Assembly (NCBI RefSeq): GCF_030035675.1
Contig: NC_084485.1
Coordinates: forward strand, 92,338,838-92,402,837
Direction: 5' to 3'
DNA: 64,000 nucleotides
Source: Rhineura floridana
Lineage: Eukaryota > Chordata > Lepidosauria > Squamata > Rhineuridae
Within the stretch, counting starts at the first letter, position 1, and each line of letters starts with the position of its first letter. Positions 57,321-64,000 of this stretch are shown here, in pieces. Below the pieces are notes generated by a model that saw only the letters and a list, made by a program, of their open reading frames with translations, ran no database searches and was not told the origin of the DNA. Position numbers and translations under genes: made by a program.

Positions 57321-59934
57321 ACTTTGTTGTTATATCCAATGATATCTCGCAATTTAGGAAACTTTTTCTGCATTGACCAAATAATTTTTACATATTCCAG
57401 AATATTCTGGGTCATGTTCAAGAGTGCACTCAGTTCACTGCTATCCATTGTTAACTGAGAATGTGCCTTAGGATATACCCAACTTCTCTTATAGTAGTAC
57501 TTGCCATTGAAAGATCAGTAGTGATGGACAAGAATGTATTTTGTTCACCATAACTAATCTTCTTATTGAGGAACCCAAGGCTTTTAATACTGAACAACAT
57601 TTCGTAGTTAAGATGTAATATAATTAATCTGACAGTATTTTGCTAACATGAAACAATACTTAGTATTTGTCAACTTATTAGATTTCATATCCAAACACTG
57701 GTAAAATCAAAGCAATTGAGAGAGGGCAACATGTCCAAAGCATTCAAATTTGAACTCTGCAGTAAAAAAAAATATCCATGTTCAGAATACAAATTTGAAT
57801 GTTGTATTCAAAATACCTAATTCAAGAACTGTAGAGTGAGATTAGAACATTTTGCCACGTTTCAAACATTTGAGAATATGAATCTCTGTTGAAAAGTAAG
57901 AAATCATCTCATCCTAGTAGCACACAGACAAACGTTTTCACAATGGCATGTTTATTAAAAACATTTCCCGCGGAAAACACTGGCAACAAATATATGATGC
58001 AGCTGGTAACACCGGTTGTACAGGGAGAGTTGTTTTATAAGTTAAGGATTCAAGAGAGCAAGAAGAGAGAGAGTAAGAAAGAAAATGCTCTCCATGTATC
58101 TGAATCCTGATGTAGGTATTGAAAAAGAAGCTAGGATCCACAGCAAATTCCCACCAAATTTAAATTGTTAGTAGAGGTGGCTCTGATGTGGTAAAGATCA
58201 TATCACCATTTCCTTTCTCCCCAAATGGCTCCATTTCTCTTTCTCATCAAATGACGTGATATAAAAGTTACTCCCTCCCTCCAGTGAAGGAATAAGGCAG
58301 GGGTGGGAGACCACCAGATTGTTGAAAACAGTGAGTGATCGGTGGAAGTTATCAACAGTAACAAAAAATACCAAGGAAGGGGAAAAAAGGGAGAGAAAAG
58401 AGAGTGAAAGCAGAAGCCATGTAGAACTGTGAAGTCAAGCCCAAACTGAAGAGAAAATTTTAGGGAACCGTCTTCCGTGAAAGACATCTCTTCTGCAAAC
58501 CAGGCACTGAGAAGAATAGCTTCCAGTCACAGAATCGAGGCAGTTTCCCAATGCTCTGGAGCAGAGCACACCATCACCTCTTCTTCAGACATCTGGAGCA
58601 GGGGAGCTGTAGAGCCCCCCCCTCAAATCCAGCCCTAACTCATTGCCCACCTGATGAAGGACACTGCTGGTCCCATGTAGGTCTTTTGCAAGTTGGTTGG
58701 GTCCCGAGATAAAAGAGAAAAAGATTATTGTATTTTTAACAGTTCTGCAGAGGAGAATTTTGGCAGGTGTACATTCTCATAATGCAGGGGTAAAAATAAA
58801 GTTATTTCACCTGCCAAATGTTTATGCCTTTAATTCATTTTTATTCTACCTTAGCACATAGTGCTCCCTCCCCTTTTCTAACTGCAACAAGCTTTTGGTA
58901 TTAGACTGAGTGACAGTCCCAACCATAGCCAGAAAATTTCATGAGTGAAAAGAATTTCAATCTGGATCCACTCAGTCTCAATCTTACATTTTAGCCATTC
59001 TTCCACACCAGCTCTCAGTACAGAAGAAATTCCATCTGCTGTGTAACTATTACAGGTAATGGTGCCTTGGTCTCCTCTAATCACCGCCCATCAAACAGAC
59101 TGAAATTGGCATAGCCTCTTCAACAGCCACAGTTCCCTCTCATCGGTCTTCCCCCACCCCTCAAGATGCTCCCACTTCAAATGAAGTACAGAAATGTGCA
59201 GCTGGACACTTGGAATGGAGCTGAAGAAAGGCTAGCCAGGGTTGTGTATGTGTGAAGCACAGTTATTAATTGAGAAAAACAGGTTTAAAAATGGGAGTTC
59301 ATAAGAATGTTATGACGGAATTGAGGGTAATATTACAATGAAAATGTCTTTCAGTAATGCACATTGGATCCCAGCCTATTTAGTCTGCTATCCAACCACA
59401 AAATCCATATTAATCAAGGGATCTGGGCCATGAACGTCATCAAATATACAAGCTATACAAAAGAGAGAACATTACGTACTCTTCCTTAGCACCAGTTTGT
59501 GTGTGTGTTTGGACTCCTGCAGTCCAGACACTGTGAATACTGTTAGAGAGCTAGATGAAGGAAGGAAGAAGAGAACCATGCATCTGGCACTTGGAAGGCA
59601 AACCTGATGGGGTATTTTTAGACTCTGGCTTCATGCCTACTTTTGAGACCCTTCTCAAAATAACAAATTCATTAAACAAACAAAACCCTTAAAAAGTAGT
59701 ACATGTAGCAACGTACATATTAACAACTTTACAAAATAAAAAAACAACTAGCCAAGTAACAAACACTCTTGATAGCAACTTGCAATTTACCTCTCCACAA
59801 AACAGGATGTTGATAATCCTTAATATGCATAGATCCTTTTATGTATTAAAAATACTCACTTATTACACCATCACAGCCAACAGAGATAAAGGATAAGAAC
59901 TACTAGAAATGCTTGTTGTGATGAAATTGACATA
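57321..59934. other. Spacer, unassigned
   Basis: No exon was recognised. On the minus strand an AATAAA (plus-strand tttatt at about 57950) is followed by a GT-rich stretch and could end a long SLC1A7 transcript, but this is weak. Confidence 0.4.
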
Positions 59935-60310
59935 GGGCCCCTCCAGAGGATTTATTTATTGAGCATTCATCCTGATTTGCTTGCACAAAGCTTATGCAGA
60001 AATTAGATTATATCTGGTCTTTATTGAATATTTGTTCTGATTTGTTTGTAGGGTTGTTATATGACAATGAGCATTTGTCCTGAATTCATCTTGGTTTGTT
60101 AGGGGGGTGTTTATGTCTTCCTGTTAGTCATTCATTCCTACACTTTTCAATCCATTTCTCCATCACTTTCCAGATTGCAAAAAACGTGATTCTTTTAAAA
60201 AGTAGATTTGTTGCGCTAGGGAAAGAATGCCCTTTAATCCACTTTAACTGTGCAAGTTCTGGTATGCACTTGAATCCCTCCCACAAAATAGTGACAGTCA
60301 TACTGGGTAC
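59935..60310. mobile_element. TIR repeat family X, copy 3
   Basis: The left end gggcccctccagaggattta starts it; the right end gtgacagtcatactggg is worn. The body aligns with 46772-47317 without the inserted MITE. Confidence 0.7.
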
Positions 60311-60453
60311 ACAAAGAATAGTATTTCAACAGAATAAGGGATAGTATGGAGAGTTCAACTGCAATTCAGAGTGGTTTGTTACATGACAGCTAGGTGTGGT
60401 TTACATGTAACACTGAACCACTGTTTTGTATAATACACACAAGTCATGAGCCT

Positions 60454-62178
60454 GAGGGCTCATCCAGATGACTGTAAAATGTGTGACATGATCGCTTTGT
60501 GTTTTCATTATTTTTCGGTCGTCCATATGACGCTGTGTGCTTTTGCACATTTTCACGCGGTTAAATCTGCTCCTGCAATACTGCAAATCATGCGATTTGC
60601 TTTTTTAAACCAGGAATCATCCGCTGTACCTTCAGGCGCTCGGATGCAATACCACGGACTTTACAGCTGTGGGCGTTTGATGGGTGGTTCTTGGGCGGTT
60701 CCCCATATTCCTTCCTTCATTCTCAGCCAATCACGTATTTCCACTCTTGCGCATGTGCGCGAATGTCCGGGGAAAGCCCGGGAAAAAGGAACCTATCAGA
60801 GCAATGGTTCGGTGTTGGGGGGGGGGCTACAACTTATACTGCGCAGATGCAAAAAAGTGCATTTGCACAGAAGCAGCAACAGCGGTTAATTTTTAGCCAG
60901 CCTGCAAACTGGGCAGCCGCTCAGGGTGAGATCTGCAGTTGTGGTTGTTTGTAAACTTTTTCAAGGGAGAAAATATTTATCTTTGCCTAACCTCCACCTC
61001 CCACCCCTCACCCCCGCATCAAATGCCATTCTTGAACGTATTGGTCTTTGCTTCCAGGCATCCAGACTCAAGGGAGAGGGGGGGAGAAGAGAAATAGAGG
61101 CTTTCCTCTTGGATTACAGGCACAAACACACCCTTAGTCAATTTCGCTTTCCTGCCTGCAAGGCTACTCTGTCAATTTCAACCACAGCCTGCAGGTTCTC
61201 TGCAGCCCAGCTGAGCTGAAAAGCATACAGTCACTTTTGCGAAATATCGCAAATACAAGCAAAAAACCCACAGGAATTATTGGCATATAAGTGGTTTGCT
61301 AGAGCGTCTCAGCCACCCGCAACCATAGAGACTGGTGGTCTACCTTCCTAGACATGACACATTGTTACTTGCTGTTCTGGAGAAATAAGTGGAATTGCAA
61401 TCATGTTTATCTCCAGAAACGTTAAAGGTAGAAAAGCATACAGTCGGTTTTGCGAAATATCGCAAATACAAACAAAAATACAGGAATTATAGGCATATAA
61501 GTGGTTTGCATGTTTCTTTTATCAGAGGGAACACCGCAAAGCCTGTGCTGGTCGCTTCAGTGCAGATTGACACAGCAGCACGCGGGGCTGTTTGCCTGCA
61601 TTTTCTGCCCGAGCCAAGAGCAGCCACCCATTGGGGGGCTGTTTGCTTCCCTCAGGGGCAGCATTCCTGCCGCCGAGCCACATAACGATCTGGGGCTGAA
61701 CCCTGCAGTGAATGAGCCCAAAGGTTATGGGGGGATTCACCCGGCGATTACAAGTGCTGATCCCTTGCACTGCCCACAATCCCCCTGGATGGTCAGGGGC
61801 ACCTGGAGACACCCCCCCGGCTGGCGCTGCTCCGGAGTGGTGAGCGACAAGGAATTCCATTACAGCCACTACTACCAAACCATCAGGAAATTCAAACTTT
61901 CACGCTCGTACATTCAAGCGCATACGCCTTGTTGTGCTTTGTTGCAAAGGGGGAGAGGAGCATATGTCATATTTTTGCAGACCAATTGGCTGATTGGGTG
62001 GAGTGTTATGGGCGGAGCTGGGAAAAAGCGAGAAGAAGTATGGGTCCTTGTGTGTGGGAGCAAAAAAAGTGGGTTTTTTTATTGGGACAGAGCGAACAAA
62101 CAGGCAAAGTGAGGACTGTCAGATGACGAACCGGATATGGAAAACGTGGATTATCCCGCTCCGTTTGGATGAGTCCCT
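60454..62178. mobile_element. 1.7 kb hAT-like non-autonomous element
   Basis: The left end gagggctcatccagatgac pairs with the right end cgtttggatgagtccct. The ends resemble elements A and B (agggctcatcca). The interior is GC-richer than its flanks and contains a repeated block (61220-61296 and 61430-61510). Several long frames inside match no protein I know, so I take it to lack a transposase. Confidence 0.7.
61220..61510 (+). repeat. Direct repeat inside the 1.7 kb element
   Basis: 'gcatacagtcacttttgcga..aatatcgcaaatacaagc' at about 61228 recurs as 'gcatacagtcggttttgcga..aatatcgcaaatacaaac' at about 61436. Both continue with 'caggaattat.ggcatataa'. The period is about 210 bp. Confidence 0.9.
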
Positions 62179-63450
62179 AATGTCTCTTTTCTCTTCCCTT
62201 CCCTGACATGGCCACAAGGAGGAGATGGGAATCATCTACTCCCATTTCAAACTAGCCATGATTTGTTGCTATATCTAAACCAAGAACTGTAGTTAGTGTT
62301 ACCTATAGTTTACTGAAGTAAGCCAGGAACATTAACCACGGTTTAAAGTTGGCTTCTTTTGGTAAACCATAGCAAACACTACCCATCATTTGTGAGGGAT
62401 TGAAGTTGGCTGAAAATGAAAGTACAGGCTTATGATCTCTTCCATGCAGCTATGCCAAAGAAGTAGAAAAAGAGGAGAGTGCATGAACCCAAGACATTAC
62501 ATGAAAATACATTTAATTCTGTAAGGTTTATAATAATGAGCCCTCTTTCAAAAAAGAAATATTATTCTGGCCTCTTGCTAAAATATATACTTTTCAACTT
62601 GTTGCCTAGTTAATTGAATGTAAAAGATTTACCGCTTGAGGCTGAGATGTTCATTTTGATGCAAAGAATGATCAGTGAAATAAAACACTGCTGAAGTAAT
62701 CTTCATGATTTGCAAGATGGTGAGAAGGTGACATGTTAGACATCATTTTAAAGGGATCAGGTTTTTAAAGAGCATAATAATGTTTAGTTTGCTTAAAGTA
62801 GGCATGGCTGCTAGAATTCTGCCCAACTGGCATTTAGTACTCAATTTTCCATTAATTTGCTGATTCTCAATTGCTGAGGACTGGATTTTAATGTAGCAAA
62901 TTTTCACAGATATTTTTTAAAGCGGGCTTTAAAAAAAATCCACCTCTAAAACTCAATTGTAAGAATGATAATTTATCGATATTTCCTTTTAAAATATCAG
63001 TATTTCCTTCAAAATGATATTATTAAAGGAAATATTAATATTTCCTTCAAAACATTAATATTCCCTTTAAAATATCAATATTAATATTAATATTTTTTCT
63101 GAGTGAAAAAAATGGATCAGTAAAAGCAGCAGCTATCAGATACCAAATGAACTCGAATCAATGCCAGCCTGTTAGGTCAAAGGAAAACTTTCAGACTGGC
63201 ACCAGCCAACAGATCCCATCCCTAGCCTAAAGTAAACCAAAGTTATCCAATGATCAGTTCATTTGTACTAAATTGATTGAAAAACACACACCCATTGAAG
63301 CCTTCTGCCTCCACAGATGTTCACAACTGGCCTCACAGCCTTAGTTCACACATGGCAGTCATTCCATGCTTTCCCATTCAAAGCCAAAGGCTGTCTCCCA
63401 ATTTCAGCTGTGAGGTCGTCATTAGGTTTCAAATGCCACCAGAATAACAG
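62179..63450 (-). other. SLC1A7 3' UTR and flank
   Basis: Downstream of the SLC1A7 stop on the minus strand. It contains an AT-rich minisatellite. No canonical AATAAA was found close to the stop; an ATTAAA occurs on the minus strand at about 62886 and another at about 62514. The transcript end is unknown. Confidence 0.4.
62978..63105. repeat. AT-rich minisatellite-like repeats
   Basis: The words atatttcctt(c/t)aaaat and aatattaatatt recur about five times with variation. Confidence 0.8.
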
Positions 63451-63687
63451 TTACACATTTGTCTCCAGTTCATTGATTTCAATAGTGCAGTGGTCTTTAC
63501 TGTTGAATTTCTCTGTATGAGTTTCTGTCGGGTTTTCTTCTTGCTCCACTTGAACAGGTATGAGATGTTGGAATGTTTTTGCTGGTTCAGGTCCATGGGG
63601 CTCATTCACACTCTTCACACAGCCATTTTTCTGGTAAGCCATGATCTGGTGGATGCTGATAGGTTTTGTTTCACTGAACAAAGGCAC
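63451..63687 (-). CDS. SLC1A7: SLC1A7 (EAAT5) last coding exon
   Basis: EAAT5 is a glutamate transporter with a large chloride conductance, found mostly in photoreceptors and bipolar cells of the retina. This exon encodes the cytoplasmic C-terminus: ETKPISIHQIMAYQKNGCVK, then VPVQVEQEE-like IPVQVEQEE and CTIEINELETNV, with a stop at 63451-63453. Human EAAT5 has ETKPVSLQEI, QNGCVKSV, VPVQVEQDEE and CTIQISELETNV in the same order. ETNV is a PDZ-binding motif. The exon starts after the minus-strand acceptor ttctattcatag. The transport core is encoded by exons beyond the window. Confidence 0.96.
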   Translation of the reverse strand: MPLFSETKPISIHQIMAYQKNGCVKSVNEPHGPEPAKTFQHLIPVQVEQEENPTETHTEKFNSKDHCTIEINELETNV

Positions 63688-63949
63688 CTATGAATAGAAC
63701 AGGGAGGTTCCAATTACTGTTTTAGGGATGGCAAACAACTTCATGTGATATCCTGAACTTGTAGGGTAACCTGAGGCCTTGAAAGAACTGAGAGTGGTTA
63801 CACCACACTGACTTTGCTGGGCTGTGAATGGCACTGTGAATTATTTTTATGTGCAGCATGGTCAAAACAGGCACACTTGACAAATACCAAGATGGCATTG
63901 ACATATTTCATAACGGCAGCACTCATAATCAACAGTTGTTGTTTCAAAT
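63688..63949 (-). other. SLC1A7: SLC1A7 intron, proximal part
   Basis: No feature was seen apart from the splice acceptor. It continues beyond the window. Confidence 0.7.
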
Positions 63950-64000
63950 TGTGTGTGTGTATATAGATAGATAGATAAGATAGATAGTTAGATATGTATA
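63950..64000. repeat. (TG)n then (GATA)n microsatellite
   Basis: A short GTGTGT run followed by agatagatagata repeats to the window edge. Confidence 0.9.

Noticed and set aside
57938-57960. Minus-strand AATAAA as the end of SLC1A7
   Set aside because: It is more than 5 kb from the stop with several repeats between; no support beyond the hexamer and a GT-rich flank.
61501-62112. A 203-codon open frame on the plus strand
   Set aside because: It lies inside the hAT-like element, overlaps long frames on both strands in a GC-rich stretch, and shows no recognisable motif.

Overview
The window is vertebrate nuclear DNA from a reptile, most likely a squamate (lizard or snake). Three gene pieces in the order SCP2 (+), PODN (+), SLC1A7 (-) match the gene order known from human chromosome 1p32. 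The repeats point to squamates: BovB (RTE) LINEs, Sauria-type SINEs ending in the BovB 3' tail, CR1 and L2-group LINEs, an L1-type ORF1 element and many hAT-like MITEs.

Layout. 1-6.5 kb: the last intron stretch, last two coding exons and poly(A) signals of SCP2. 6.5-18.3 kb: spacer and 5' flank or first intron of PODN, with CR1 and BovB fragments. 18.3-43.65 kb: the whole coding part of PODN in nine coding exons (596 residues: signal peptide, cysteine cluster, about 20 leucine-rich repeats, acidic tail), with introns full of transposon copies. 43.65-63.45 kb: a repeat-rich spacer of about 20 kb holding nested L2 copies, a BovB 3' half, a Penelope-like fragment and a 1.7 kb hAT-like element. 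63.45-63.69 kb: the last coding exon of SLC1A7 (EAAT5) on the minus strand, ending in the PDZ ligand ETNV. The rest lies in its intron.

The three genes do not form one pathway. SCP2 is a peroxisomal lipid carrier, podocan a secreted matrix proteoglycan and EAAT5 a retinal glutamate transporter; they are simply syntenic neighbours.

The most notable observations are: (1) two almost identical copies (3 mismatches seen over about 1.93 kb) of a short L1-like element that codes only for an ORF1 protein, each with its own target-site duplication, one in SCP2 and one in PODN, both antisense to the host gene; (2) a tandem duplication that copies the splice acceptor of the last PODN exon, with a 34-bp offset that would change frame; (3) three near-perfect hairpin hAT MITEs with intact 8-bp target duplications, at least two in PODN introns. 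No CRISPR, operon or prokaryote-like system is present. I found no previously undescribed multi-gene system.
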